NCBI RefSeq assembly: GCF_014202275.1
Contig: NZ_JACHGF010000002.1
Coordinates: 868,001-932,000, forward strand
Direction: 5' to 3'
Length of the DNA stretch: 64,000 nucleotides
From: Rhabdobacter roseus
GTDB taxonomy: Bacteria; Bacteroidota; Bacteroidia; Cytophagales; Spirosomataceae
In this document: one piece after another, positions 35,226 through 44,130 of the stretch
Position numbering within the stretch: the first letter of the stretch is position 1
How the letters are laid out: each line of letters starts with the position of its first letter
The notes under the pieces: model-generated
What the model was told of the DNA's origin: nothing
The model's database searches: none
Seen by the model: only the letters and a program-made list of their open reading frames with translations
Position numbers and translations under genes: made by a program

Positions 35226-36880
35226 AAAAGATTTTCAGCTTACTACTTATCCTCCTGGCTACGTTCCCCACCTTCGCCCACGTGGGTAGTTCGGGGGTAC
35301 TTTTGCAAGGGCAGGCCGGGCCCTATCGGGTACTTGTGAACGTACAGCCGCCGGACGTGATACCGGGCACGGCTAAAGTGACGGTTTTTGTGGAAAACGG
35401 CGGCGCCAACCAGGTACAGGCCCGGCCTATCTACTTCCGCTCGGGCGATGAAGGGGCACCTACGTACGACGACATTCCCGCCGTAGCCGGACAGCTCGGC
35501 CAGTTTGACGGCATCGTGTGGCTCATGGAATGGGGCTCGTCCAGTGTGCAGGTAGTAATAGACGGCGACAAAGGCAAAGGCGAGCTCGTGATTCCCATCG
35601 TGGCCGTCTCGACCGCCGAGCGCGACATGCCCGTGGAGCTGGGGATCGGGCTGGGGCTGCTGGGGCTGCTGCTGGTACTTCTGCTCGTCACGGTGATCGG
35701 GGCCAGCGTGAGCGACGGCCTGCTGCGGCCCGGCCAGCATTTGACGCCCCAACAGAAGCGCAAACGCTGGATCAACATGGGCATTGCCACGGTGGTTTGT
35801 GGTGTGGTACTTTATACCGGCAGCAGCTGGTGGGACAGCTGGGCCGCCGACTACCGGCAGTGGATTTATAAACCCCTAAAAGCCAAAACTCAGGTAGCCA
35901 TCGAAGACGGCCAGCGGGTATTTAGCCTGCAGGTGGACACCACCAATTGGAAAAACCAACGGCGGGGCAACATGCTCAGCTACCTCGTGCCCGACCACGG
36001 CAAGCTCATGCACCTCTTCCTGGTGCGGGTACCCGGCCTGGATGCCTTTGCGCACCTGCACCCCGAGCGCCGCGACAGTACCACTTTCCAGGCCTACCTG
36101 CCCAAACTACCCGCCGGGAAGTACCTCGTCTACGCCGATGTAGTACAATACTCAGGCTTCGCCGAAACCATCATGGACACCGTTGAGATTCCGGCCCTGC
36201 CGCGTGCGGAGGTACTTGCGCTCAAAAAAACCGACGACGAAGACACCTACGTAGTAACCGCTCCGCTGAATAACGCCAAAAAAGTACCCCTGGACGAGAA
36301 CGTGGTGATCTGCGGACTACCCGGTACCCGCACCCAGCTCACCGACGGCTCCTACGTGGTGTGGGAAGGTACCGCCGGGCGCGCCTTCGAGGCGGGCAAG
36401 CCCTACCAGCTGAGCTTCGAAGTATTTGATCCTGATGGCAAACCGGCTACGTTGGAACCCTACCTGGGCATGCCCGGCCACGCCGCCATTGTGCGGTCCG
36501 ACGGCTCGGTGTACATCCACCTGCACCCCACGGGTACCTACGTCATGGCCGCCGAGCAGTCCCTCACGGGGCGCATCGCCGACACCGCCCGTACCTACAA
36601 GCGGCCCGTGCCCGCTGTCTTTCGCGACAGCATCGACAGGTACCTGGCTTCGCTCAAAACAATGCCCGCCGCTGAGCGCGAAAAGTACCTCATGCAGCAA
36701 ATGGGCATGACCACCGCCACCGCAAGTACCCACACGGGCATGGAGCATGGCCACCGCATCTCGTTTCCGTACGCCTTTCCCAAAGAGGGCCAGTATCGGA
36801 TTTTCCTCCAAATCAAGCGGAACGGGCAGGTTATCACCAGTGTCTTCGACGCCCGCGTGACAGATTCGACGACGCTATGA
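35222..36880 (+). CDS. Secreted/membrane two-domain beta protein with PmoB-like layout and HLHP motifs
   Basis: The ATG at 35222 overlaps the previous stop (ATGA). The 552-aa protein has a signal peptide ending T-F-A19, which leaves H20 as first mature residue, as in PmoB (His33) and CopC. Then come a beta domain (about 20-130), two membrane helices (about 139-160 and 184-201) and an extracytoplasmic C-terminal part with two His-rich motifs: D-H259-G-K-L-M-H264 with A-H278-L-H280-P, and P-G-H420 with I-H433-L-H435-P. PmoB has the same order of domains. The H-x-H of the PmoB CuB site is not seen in the first domain. Copper binding is likely; enzyme activity is inference. A terminator follows. 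Confidence 0.6.
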   Translation: MKKIFSLLLILLATFPTFAHVGSSGVLLQGQAGPYRVLVNVQPPDVIPGTAKVTVFVENGGANQVQARPIYFRSGDEGAPTYDDIPAVAGQLGQFDGIVWLMEWGSSSVQVVIDGDKGKGELVIPIVAVSTAERDMPVELGIGLGLLGLLLVLLLVTVIGASVSDGLLRPGQHLTPQQKRKRWINMGIATVVCGVVLYTGSSWWDSWAADYRQWIYKPLKAKTQVAIEDGQRVFSLQVDTTNWKNQRRGNMLSYLVPDHGKLMHLFLVRVPGLDAFAHLHPERRDSTTFQAYLPKLPAGKYLVYADVVQYSGFAETIMDTVEIPALPRAEVLALKKTDDEDTYVVTAPLNNAKKVPLDENVVICGLPGTRTQLTDGSYVVWEGTAGRAFEAGKPYQLSFEVFDPDGKPATLEPYLGMPGHAAIVRSDGSVYIHLHPTGTYVMAAEQSLTGRIADTARTYKRPVPAVFRDSIDRYLASLKTMPAAEREKYLMQQMGMTTATASTHTGMEHGHRISFPYAFPKEGQYRIFLQIKRNGQVITSVFDARVTDSTTL

Positions 36881-36964
36881 CCAAAAAATGTTGGCGAGGC
36901 ATTCCGTAGCTTTTAACTTTTTTAGAAGTACCATCCCTGAGAATCGTGAAGTTAATATCTTAAT

Positions 36965-36997
36965 AAAAAATGCCGATGCTGAGCATCGGCATTTTTT
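36965..36997. terminator. Bidirectional terminator
   Basis: The palindrome at 36971-36991 (10-bp arms round a single G) is flanked by six A on the left and six T on the right, so it can end both the PmoC/PmoB-like unit (+) and the lipoprotein gene on the minus strand that ends at 37016. Confidence 0.85.
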
Positions 36998-37015
36998 ATA
37001 AAGTACTTTTTTTGG

Positions 37016-37747
37016 CTACAAGCGCTGCAGCCGCTGGGCGTAAAGCTGGTTGAGCCGGTTTACTTCCTCAAAATAAACTACCATTTCCGCACTCAATTTA
37101 TCCGTACCCGCATGCTTTTCATATTCAAAAGCCGTTGCCTTGTCTTTAGTAGCATACTTTTCACTTTCACTCAAAACCTTTTTTACAGTCTCTTTCACAC
37201 GACTTTTAGGCCAGTGATTTTTAAGACGAGTCAACGTATAGAAATACAAACCTGGTGAGTACATGCCTTCATCAACCATGAGGTTGACATAAAATTCCAG
37301 CGTAGCTATCGCTCCTTCGGATGGATCAGCCAGGAGATCCGTATGGGTAATCATTTTTTGGGCGACCTCTTGACGGTAAAAGAATGCATAAGGATCTTGA
37401 TCATATTTTGCCAAAAATGAGCGCGCAAGGTTGTCCTGTTCTTGCCAGGAAAGAGGCCCAATTCCTCCTTTTTCATGAGTACTATTTGGGTGTAAATTAT
37501 TCTCGGCTACAAAAAGCTTAGCTTGATACATAGTACGCATAATCTGTTCATGATTGTCCACGTTAAGCGATACACCATGCATATTATGGTTGTACGGTAC
37601 CATTCGTAAATTTCCCCTCTCATTTTCAGTCTTAAGTACTAATTGAGTTTTAGAAACAACAGGGGATTCTATTACCGCTTTTTCTCCACTACAAGAAATG
37701 ATTAACAAGCTTGCAGTAATTATTAATAAATTTGTTGATTTTAACAT
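37016..37747 (-). CDS. Lipoprotein of unknown function
   Basis: The 243-aa product has a lipoprotein signal (L-I-I-S-C19). The mature part is mainly helical, with clusters of His (Asn-His-Asn-Met-His near residues 53-57) and many charged helices toward the end. No family is recognised. The gene is AT-rich with few GTAC motifs, and 36 bp separate it from the secreted cysteine-rich peptide gene upstream, so the two may form an operon. Confidence 0.7.
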   Translation of the reverse strand: MLKSTNLLIITASLLIISCSGEKAVIESPVVSKTQLVLKTENERGNLRMVPYNHNMHGVSLNVDNHEQIMRTMYQAKLFVAENNLHPNSTHEKGGIGPLSWQEQDNLARSFLAKYDQDPYAFFYRQEVAQKMITHTDLLADPSEGAIATLEFYVNLMVDEGMYSPGLYFYTLTRLKNHWPKSRVKETVKKVLSESEKYATKDKATAFEYEKHAGTDKLSAEMVVYFEEVNRLNQLYAQRLQRL

Positions 37748-37783
37748 GATCTTATCAGTTTTTTGTGTTGGATATAAAATATA

Positions 37784-38074
37784 CTAAGCTGTACAACCTA
37801 CATTGCATTGCTCCAAAAGGGATTCATCTATATACATCACATTTCCCATGTAAGTATTATTACAATCGTACAGTCCCATTTGAATAGGAACTCCAGGAGT
37901 AGCATACATATAGCAACAAGTTTGACCATTGGGCACTTGGTAACTTACTCTTATATAAGGGCAAGTACCTCCTGGCCTGATAGTACAAGCACAATGTTCG
38001 TTCATTTGGGATTGTACAGAGACAGGCAAAAGCGCATTGATCCCAAACAAAGCTAAAGCGATTACTCTTTTCAT
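37784..38074 (-). CDS. Secreted eight-cysteine small protein
   Basis: The 96-aa product has a signal peptide (about residues 1-22, V-Q-S-Q) and a 74-aa mature part with eight cysteines: C28, C30, C38, C53, C54, C71, C90 and C94. An even count with paired spacing suggests four disulfides. No family is recognised; it could be a structural, adhesive or toxin-like peptide, and nothing shows which. The gene is AT-rich and lies just upstream of the lipoprotein gene. A 20-bp AT dinucleotide run lies 54 bp before its start. Confidence 0.65.
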   Translation of the reverse strand: MKRVIALALFGINALLPVSVQSQMNEHCACTIRPGGTCPYIRVSYQVPNGQTCCYMYATPGVPIQMGLYDCNNTYMGNVMYIDESLLEQCNVGCTA

Positions 38075-38127
38075 ACAGTTAAATGGTTAAGTGGAAAAAA
38101 TAGAAAAACATAGCTATGTGCCTGCTA

Positions 38128-38147
38128 ATATATATATATATATATAT
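38128..38147. repeat. (AT)10 microsatellite
   Basis: Twenty alternating A/T bases lie in the gap between the esterase gene end and the start of the secreted eight-cysteine gene (minus strand). Such a run can slip in replication and change promoter spacing. Confidence 0.9.
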
Positions 38148-38172
38148 GATTAACAAAACATTAGCTATTTTT

Positions 38173-39864
38173 TTATTTTATCACCGTTACTGCACCAGAG
38201 GCCTTAAGCTTTTGGGCATCGGCCTCGGCGAGCTTCCAGTTTTGGTCGAAGCGCCCTTCGGCCACCACGTTGGCGTAGTTACCTTTGAACAGAATAAAAT
38301 CCCCAAACCGACCAATGGAATTGACCGGCCCGGTGGCAAAGCGGTAGCCCGCCCCGCCGGGGGAGGCAGGCTCGGTCCACCAGGGCAGGCCGGAGTTGAT
38401 GAGCACGTAGCGGCTGCCGTGGGGGAATACGTAGGCCAGGCCGTAGTCCGTGGCCGAGGTACTTAGCTCAAGGGGTAGTTGGTCGGCGAAACGCCCGATG
38501 AGGCTGTTGGTTTCTTTGGTTCCAAACAGGATGAGGTTGGCGCTTTCGAGGTCGCTGGGGCGTACTTCCTGGTCGCTCAACAGGCGCGGAAACACCATCA
38601 CCCGGCCCAAAAACTCACCCCGGTAGCCCGACCACTCCGCGGCCTGCCCCGCCACGCTCCGGCGGCGGTTGAGCTCCTCGGGCGTAGGGTTGCCCCCCGT
38701 ACCGTACACGTATACGTGCCGACTGGCCAGGGCCTCGCTCAGCGGCCCCTCGGTACCGGCTTTTTTGGAAAGGGTACCTACGGCGGGTTTGCCCTCAGCC
38801 CAGGTACCTCCGCGCTCGCTCAGGCTCAAGGTACCTTGCGTCTGGGTACGTACCGACTGCCCGTTAACCACCACCTCCAGCGGTTTCCCGGCCTTGAACT
38901 TAGGGTGCCCGGCCAGGTTCAGCGTGAAGGCACTCAGGTCCTTGGCCTGTACCTCGATGCGGTTAGCCGCCGTGAAGCTGGCCTCGATGGAGGCGGTGCG
39001 GCCCGGCGTAAATTCATCCAGCACGACCCAGTAGGCCTTGCCGTGGCGGTACTGCGTACTCGCAAACCGAACGCGGTCAGGGTGCGGGTTGCGACGGAAT
39101 TGCGAGAACCAGTCGAAGATGAAGCCATCCTTGTAGGCATTTTCCCAGCTATCGTGGCCCACGCCGGGGTACTCCACGTAGGTGACATTCGTGCCCGCGT
39201 CTTTGAGGCGCTGCACCCACTGCCGGGTCGAGTCTACCTTCACGGCGGGGTCGGCGTCGCCCTGGAAAAAGTGCATCGGAACGTGCAGGGCGTTAGGTAC
39301 CCGCGGCAAAGTACCCTGCGGCGGAGCCGGACATACCGGCGCAATGGCCGCCCACATATCCGGGTAGCTCAGGCCGATCCACATCGTACCACCACCGCCC
39401 ATCGAGAGGCCCGTGAGGTAGGTACGGTCTTCGTCTACCGAGAAACGGCGCTTCACGTCGGCCACCATGTCCAGCACGTCTTTCTCGGCAATGCCCTGGT
39501 AGCCCATGGTACCCCGCGCGTAGGCCGAGGCCACGATGTAGTCGACGTCGCGCCAGGCGGGAAAGTACCGGCTGGTCTCCACGTCAGTTTCGCCGGGAAG
39601 GTTCGTTTTGCCAAAAACCCGCTTCAACGCCAGCCGGTGGTTGGAGCCCGCACCGTGGAGCATCACCACCAAGGGGTACTTTTTCTTGGGGTTGTAATTT
39701 TTGGGCAGGTACAAGCCGTAGGGCTGCTCGGTGTCGTCGACGTCGGAGTAGAAGGTAAGTACCTGCGGGCCCGCCGGTAGTTGTTGCGCCCGCGTAGCTG
39801 GGCTCAGCGCCAGCAGCCAAAGTACCAGAGATACTTGCCAGGCTTTGAAGGAAAACTTCAACAT
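38173..39864 (-). CDS. Secreted alpha/beta hydrolase (esterase/peptidase S9-like)
   Basis: The 563-aa protein has a signal peptide (about residues 1-27, T-R-A-Q) and an alpha/beta hydrolase domain: oxyanion-type L-H-G-A-G-S at 69-74, nucleophile S154 in G-L-S-M-G-G, acid D205 and H237 in G-V-G-H-D-S-W. Residues about 260-563 are an extra region of unknown fold. It resembles carbohydrate-esterase or PHB-depolymerase-like enzymes of Bacteroidota and is likely periplasmic. Its catalytic domain resembles that of the membrane protein at 5526-6932. Confidence 0.85.
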   Translation of the reverse strand: MLKFSFKAWQVSLVLWLLALSPATRAQQLPAGPQVLTFYSDVDDTEQPYGLYLPKNYNPKKKYPLVVMLHGAGSNHRLALKRVFGKTNLPGETDVETSRYFPAWRDVDYIVASAYARGTMGYQGIAEKDVLDMVADVKRRFSVDEDRTYLTGLSMGGGGTMWIGLSYPDMWAAIAPVCPAPPQGTLPRVPNALHVPMHFFQGDADPAVKVDSTRQWVQRLKDAGTNVTYVEYPGVGHDSWENAYKDGFIFDWFSQFRRNPHPDRVRFASTQYRHGKAYWVVLDEFTPGRTASIEASFTAANRIEVQAKDLSAFTLNLAGHPKFKAGKPLEVVVNGQSVRTQTQGTLSLSERGGTWAEGKPAVGTLSKKAGTEGPLSEALASRHVYVYGTGGNPTPEELNRRRSVAGQAAEWSGYRGEFLGRVMVFPRLLSDQEVRPSDLESANLILFGTKETNSLIGRFADQLPLELSTSATDYGLAYVFPHGSRYVLINSGLPWWTEPASPGGAGYRFATGPVNSIGRFGDFILFKGNYANVVAEGRFDQNWKLAEADAQKLKASGAVTVIK

Positions 39865-40180
39865 AGATTTTAAGAGTGCATTTGTGAAGGTTGATTGAAC
39901 GGGGTAAAGGTATAATTTCCGGGAAATTTTACACTATTCGCCGTTTTATAAAATGCGAATAAGGTACTTTGGGGTTACACAAGTACCCGGTTTTTGAGAA
40001 ATGGTGGCTGAAAACCTAGCGTAAACAGGGCAAAAGGTACTTCGCAAGGTACCTTCCCGCTTATTCATGATAAATAAAGTCTCGTTTAGGGAAAGTAAAA
40101 TCACAAAAAAGCGGCGGACTCAGGTAGGGAGTCCGCCGCTTTTTTGTACCCGTGCGAAGGTACCTTCCAAGGTACTTTCG
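39865..40180. other. 316-bp intergenic region with motif clusters and a terminator
   Basis: No gene is seen. The region holds several GTAC motifs near 39963, 39980, 40037 and 40048, a terminator at 40105-40145 and, next to the HAD stop, a near-perfect inverted pair CGAAGGTACCTT / AAGGTACTTTCG at about 40155-40180 (one mismatch). Confidence 0.7.
40105..40145. terminator. Bidirectional terminator
   Basis: An 11-bp perfect stem (40111-40121 with 40129-40139), preceded by six A and followed by six T. Both flanking genes are on the minus strand, so it ends the HAD gene transcript at 40181. Confidence 0.85.
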
Positions 40181-40837
40181 TCAAAACAGAGCCGCGAGGC
40201 GGGCGTAGTTTAGCTCCAGGTAGTTTTCTACGTACAGGTCGCAGGGGGGTAGTTCGGCGGGTGTATGCGTGGTAAGTACCCCCACCACCTTCATGCCCGC
40301 GTTGAGCGCCGCCGACACGCCCGAGTACGAATCTTCAAACACCACACACTGCGACGGCTCCACGCCCAGGTTGGCCGCCGAGCTCAGGTACACCTCGGGG
40401 TCGGGCTTGTGGTGCGTCACGTTTTCGCTGGCCAGGATCGAGCCCATTTTATCGCGCAGGGGTAGTTTACTCAGGATGAGGTCCAGGTTGGCGCGGGGGG
40501 CGGACGTGGCTACGCCCAGGCGTACTTGGTGCGCTTTGAAGTCGTCCACGAGCTCCAGCAGGCCGGGAATGGGCTCCACATGCGGCTCGTAGATTTTCCG
40601 GAACAGCCCCTCTTTTTCTTCTTCCAATCGTAAGAACTCCTCCCCAACTACCTCCCGCTGCAAGAAATGCTTCAGGATGTAGCTGTTGCTCTTGCCAAAC
40701 ATGTGCCGGGCAAATTCTTCGTCGGTAGGCGATAAGTCGCGCAGGGCAAAAAACGCCCGGAACGCTTGGGAATGGTACGGATTGGTGTGACAGATCACGC
40801 CATCCATGTCAAAAATAACGGCCTTTAGTTCTTTCAT
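40181..40837 (-). CDS. HAD-superfamily phosphatase (beta-phosphoglucomutase-like)
   Basis: The 218-aa protein has the HAD motifs D10-M-D12-G-V, a T/S in G-V-A-T-S-A, the late K-P-D-P-E and the F-E-D-S-Y-S-G acidic motif, with a helical cap after motif I, as in subfamily IA phosphatases and phosphoglucomutases. The substrate is probably a sugar phosphate; it cannot be named. It stands alone, 93 bp from the subtilase gene end. Confidence 0.9.
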   Translation of the reverse strand: MKELKAVIFDMDGVICHTNPYHSQAFRAFFALRDLSPTDEEFARHMFGKSNSYILKHFLQREVVGEEFLRLEEEKEGLFRKIYEPHVEPIPGLLELVDDFKAHQVRLGVATSAPRANLDLILSKLPLRDKMGSILASENVTHHKPDPEVYLSSAANLGVEPSQCVVFEDSYSGVSAALNAGMKVVGVLTTHTPAELPPCDLYVENYLELNYARLAALF

Positions 40838-40930
40838 ACCGTAAAGGTACGGGCAAAAATTTCCATTGCCTACGCCCGCCGCCGGTAGGTACTACACATT
40901 CGTTTTTTAATCCAAATCAGGTACCTCACG

Positions 40931-42457
40931 CTACTCCCAAACTACCTCCACGGCGTACTCTTTGAGGTCGATGGTGGTGTACTGCTCACCCGCCTGGCGC
41001 TTGAGGGTCACTTTACCGTTCTGGACTTTGGCCGTTTGCTGGGCTATGACGTCCTTCTTGTTTTTCTTGCGGTAAATCGCCACCAGGGCCTCGGGCGTGT
41101 CCACGGCTATTTCTACCGATTTCCCGCTGGCTTTGACCAGTTTACCGTTGTCGGGCAAGTAGGGTGCTTTGACCAGCGCCAGGGCCCGCGAGGCCATCGG
41201 TACGCCGTAGCCTACGTAGTTGTTGCCGTAGGGGTACAGGTGCGCCGATTTCTCAATTATTTCCATGAGTTCCTTGTTGGTCAACTTGGGGTTGGCCTGG
41301 AGCAGGCAAGCCGCAAAGCCCGTAATGACGGGCGCCGAAAGCGAAGTACCATACAATGAGAAACACGAAACGTTGGGCTTGATGTAAGGCAAAAACTCCG
41401 GCCCGATGCTGCTGTAGCTGATGCGGTTCCAGAGGCGCTGGTTGGTAGCGCCCACGGCAAGTACCCCCTTGGCATCGGCGGGCGTAGACAGGATGCGCCA
41501 GCTTTTGTCGTCACCCTCATTACCGGCCGAAACAATCAGCATGATGCCTTTTTTATCGGCGGCCATCTGGGCGGCCCGGCTGATGGCGCTCGTTTTGCCG
41601 TCCATTTGCGCGGGCTCGTAGTTTTCTTTGGGGTCAGAAAAACCCTTGGCGTAGCCCAGCGACGTATTAATCAGCCGCACGCCCAGGCTATCCATCCACT
41701 CCATGGCCGCAATCCAGTTGTCTTCCTCGCCGCGCCACTCGCGCAGGGAGTAGTCGGTACGGGCCAGGTAAAACTTGGCGTTCATGGCCATGCCGTATTG
41801 GATCTGGTCCACGGGGTCCAGGCCGGCCACGGCGGCCATCACTTCGGTGCCGTGCACGTCCGAAAACGACTCGGCTACTTTATACAGCATCTCGCCAGCC
41901 TGAAAAGGTTTTACGTAGTCACGAATGCCCAATACGCGGTTGCTGGCAAAAATGTGCCGCAGAGCGTTGGAGGAATCGGCGCCGTAAAAGCCCGCGTCAA
42001 TGATCCCCACCGTGACGCCCTGCGCCGTGAAGTTGGATTGTAAAAAAGCCTGCGACTGTACCTGGGCCATGACGGGAGCCAGCATGGCGCGCTCCACGGG
42101 CTGCTGCCGGGCAATGAAGAAATCGGAGTTCATGGGTACTACGTCGGTGACGAAGTCGAGACGGCGCAGCGCCTCGGCCCGTTCGGCAGTCAGAAAGGCC
42201 GACACCGCGTTCAGCCACTTGGATTGCAGCATGGGATGAGCTCCCTGCGCCGCCAGGCCGCGCAGGTACTCGTGCTTCAGGGGCAGGTCCGTTTCGTCGA
42301 AAGCGACTAGCCCCTGCTGCAGTCGATTTTGTATAGTAACTTCGGAAATAGCGGGTTGGGCCCCAGAATCTTTGTCTTTGAGGTAGATCCAGTACTTGGT
42401 TTGGGCGGATACAGCCAATGAGGTGCTTAGTAAAACACCGAGCAGAAATGCTTTCAT
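40931..42457 (-). CDS. Secreted S8 (subtilisin-like) serine peptidase
   Basis: The ATG at 42457 is preferred to a GTG six bases upstream. The 508-aa protein has a signal peptide (V-S-A-Q, about residues 1-19), a propeptide-like region (about 20-140), and the subtilase triad D154 (I-I-D-A-G), H202 (V-H-G-T-E) and S372 (G-T-S-L-S-A-P), with oxyanion N313. It is a periplasmic or exported protease. No sorting domain is seen at the C-terminus. Confidence 0.92.
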   Translation of the reverse strand: MKAFLLGVLLSTSLAVSAQTKYWIYLKDKDSGAQPAISEVTIQNRLQQGLVAFDETDLPLKHEYLRGLAAQGAHPMLQSKWLNAVSAFLTAERAEALRRLDFVTDVVPMNSDFFIARQQPVERAMLAPVMAQVQSQAFLQSNFTAQGVTVGIIDAGFYGADSSNALRHIFASNRVLGIRDYVKPFQAGEMLYKVAESFSDVHGTEVMAAVAGLDPVDQIQYGMAMNAKFYLARTDYSLREWRGEEDNWIAAMEWMDSLGVRLINTSLGYAKGFSDPKENYEPAQMDGKTSAISRAAQMAADKKGIMLIVSAGNEGDDKSWRILSTPADAKGVLAVGATNQRLWNRISYSSIGPEFLPYIKPNVSCFSLYGTSLSAPVITGFAACLLQANPKLTNKELMEIIEKSAHLYPYGNNYVGYGVPMASRALALVKAPYLPDNGKLVKASGKSVEIAVDTPEALVAIYRKKNKKDVIAQQTAKVQNGKVTLKRQAGEQYTTIDLKEYAVEVVWE

Positions 42458-42483
42458 GAACACGAAAAACGATTAGTCTTTGC

Positions 42484-42499
42484 TAAGTTTGTAATTTTG
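42484..42499 (+). promoter_or_regulatory. Two adjoining Bacteroidota -7 boxes
   Basis: TAAGTTTG (42484-42491) and TAATTTTG (42492-42499) both match TAnnTTTG on the plus strand, about 80-90 bases before the aminopeptidase gene. They lie in the gap between divergent genes. No clear -33 box. Confidence 0.45.
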
Positions 42500-42576
42500 G
42501 TGCCTCTACCGAAATAGATACGCTATGCAATAACTTTATTTTCTGGCAAAAAGTATCTATCATACCCCTACTTTCT

Positions 42577-43866
42577 ATGCGCTACTTACCAATAGACTCA
42601 TCCCTTTTCGTTGAAAACCGTCGACGCCTGTCCGGTATGCTCAAGCCCAAATCGCTGGTAATTTTGCACGCCAACGATATTTTACCTACCAACGCCGACG
42701 GCACCATGGGCTTCCGGCAAAATACCGATCTGTTTTATCTCTCCGGCGTAGACCAGGAAGAAACCATCCTGCTGCTCTTCCCCGAACACCCCGACGAAAA
42801 AATCCGCGAGGTACTTTTCCTGCGTGAGACCAACGAGCAGATCGCCATCTGGGAGGGCGAGAAGCTTACCAAAGAGCAGGCCCGAAGTACCTCCGGCATC
42901 CAGGCTATTTTCTGGACGCACCAATTCGAGGCGGTTTTTCGGAACATCGTCTTCGAAGCCGAACACGTGTACCTCAACACCAACGAGCACACCCGCAACG
43001 AGTCGTTGGTCCAAACCCGCGAGGCCCGTTACGTTCGGGAGTTTAAAGAAAAGTACCCCCTGCACCAGCTCCAGCGCCTGGCCCCGCTCATGCACTACCT
43101 ACGGGCCATCAAGCAGCCGCAGGAGCTGGCGCTGCTCATGCAGGCCTGCGACATCACCCGGACGGGTTTTCTGCGTTTATTGAAGTTCGTGAAGCCGGGC
43201 GTCGCCGAATACGAAATCGAAGCCGAGCTGCTGCACGAGTTTGTCCGGGGCCGCTCGCGGGGCTTTGCCTACCAGCCTATTATCGCCTCCGGGGCCAACG
43301 CCTGCGTACTGCACTACATCCAGAACAATCAGCTATGTCAGGACGGACAGGTACTTTTGCTGGACGTAGCCGCCGAGTACGCCAACTACAACGCCGACCT
43401 GACGCGCTCCATCCCCGTCAACGGCCGCTTTACGCCGCGTCAGCGTGCCGTCTACGATGCGGTACTTCGCGTATTCAAAGCCGCTAAAAGCATGCTCGTG
43501 GTAGGGAACCTGTGGGACGAATACCACGTGGAAGTAGGTAAAGTGATGGAAAGCGAACTACTTGGCCTGGGGCTGATCACCAAAGAGGACATCGCCAAGC
43601 AGGACCCCGACTGGCCCGCCTACCGCAAGTACTTCCCGCACGGTACTTCGCACTTTCTGGGGCTGGACGTGCATGACGTTGGCAACAAGTACCGGCGCTT
43701 CGAAGCGGGCATGGTATTTACCTGCGAGCCGGGGATTTACATTCGGGAAGAAGGCCTGGGAATCCGGCTGGAAAACGACATCCTGATTACCGCCGACGGC
43801 AACAAGGATCTCATGGAGCACATTCCCATCGAAGCCGAGGAGATCGAAGAGCTTATGAATGCCTGA
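42577..43866 (+). CDS. Xaa-Pro aminopeptidase (M24B, PepP-type)
   Basis: The 429-aa protein has the N-terminal aminopeptidase-P domain (about residues 1-165) and the pita-bread M24 domain with its five metal ligands in order: D in L-L-D-V, D in N-A-D-L-T-R, H in F-P-H-G-T-S-H, E in C-E-P-G-I-Y and E in R-L-E-N-D. The double H of G-T-S-H-F-L-G-L-D-V-H-D is also typical. It removes an N-terminal residue before proline. Cytosolic; divergent from the subtilase gene. Confidence 0.94.
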   Translation: MRYLPIDSSLFVENRRRLSGMLKPKSLVILHANDILPTNADGTMGFRQNTDLFYLSGVDQEETILLLFPEHPDEKIREVLFLRETNEQIAIWEGEKLTKEQARSTSGIQAIFWTHQFEAVFRNIVFEAEHVYLNTNEHTRNESLVQTREARYVREFKEKYPLHQLQRLAPLMHYLRAIKQPQELALLMQACDITRTGFLRLLKFVKPGVAEYEIEAELLHEFVRGRSRGFAYQPIIASGANACVLHYIQNNQLCQDGQVLLLDVAAEYANYNADLTRSIPVNGRFTPRQRAVYDAVLRVFKAAKSMLVVGNLWDEYHVEVGKVMESELLGLGLITKEDIAKQDPDWPAYRKYFPHGTSHFLGLDVHDVGNKYRRFEAGMVFTCEPGIYIREEGLGIRLENDILITADGNKDLMEHIPIEAEEIEELMNA

Positions 43867-43926
43867 GCTCATTCCTGAATACCAACCTCATCCGCGCGGG
43901 AGGCGCTCCTCCGGCGTCCGCCCTAA

Positions 43927-43949
43927 CCCTTCTCCGGCTAGGAGAAGGG
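43927..43949. repeat. Hairpin in the 325-bp gap before the ebo operon
   Basis: CCCTTCTCC / GGAGAAGGG form a perfect 9-bp stem with a GGCTA loop. The rest of 43867-44191 has no gene; it holds this hairpin and, near its end, a GTAC palindrome. A role as terminator for the aminopeptidase gene is possible, though no T-tract follows. Confidence 0.6.
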
Positions 43950-44130
43950 AATTATACCTACCCGCCTGCGCAGGTATTTGAACAAATTACCGTAGGCTAA
44001 GCAAAGTAGATCTCTACGCAAAAAAGGAATAAAGAACGGAAAATAACCAACGAAAGTAAGATCAAGAGAAACGGACTTAGCGGTAGATTCGTTAGTACTT
44101 AACGTCACCAACACTTCCGTTTTTTTTGAT

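Noticed and set aside
35222-36880. Annotating the second PmoB-like gene as CopC/CopD copper resistance
   Set aside because: Only the N-terminal His after the signal peptide is shared with CopC; the two central membrane helices and second His-rich beta part do not fit CopC or CopD.
38479-39780. Long open frame on the plus strand opposite the secreted esterase (433 codons)
   Set aside because: Antisense to a protein with signal peptide and complete catalytic triad; no recognisable motif, no start context.
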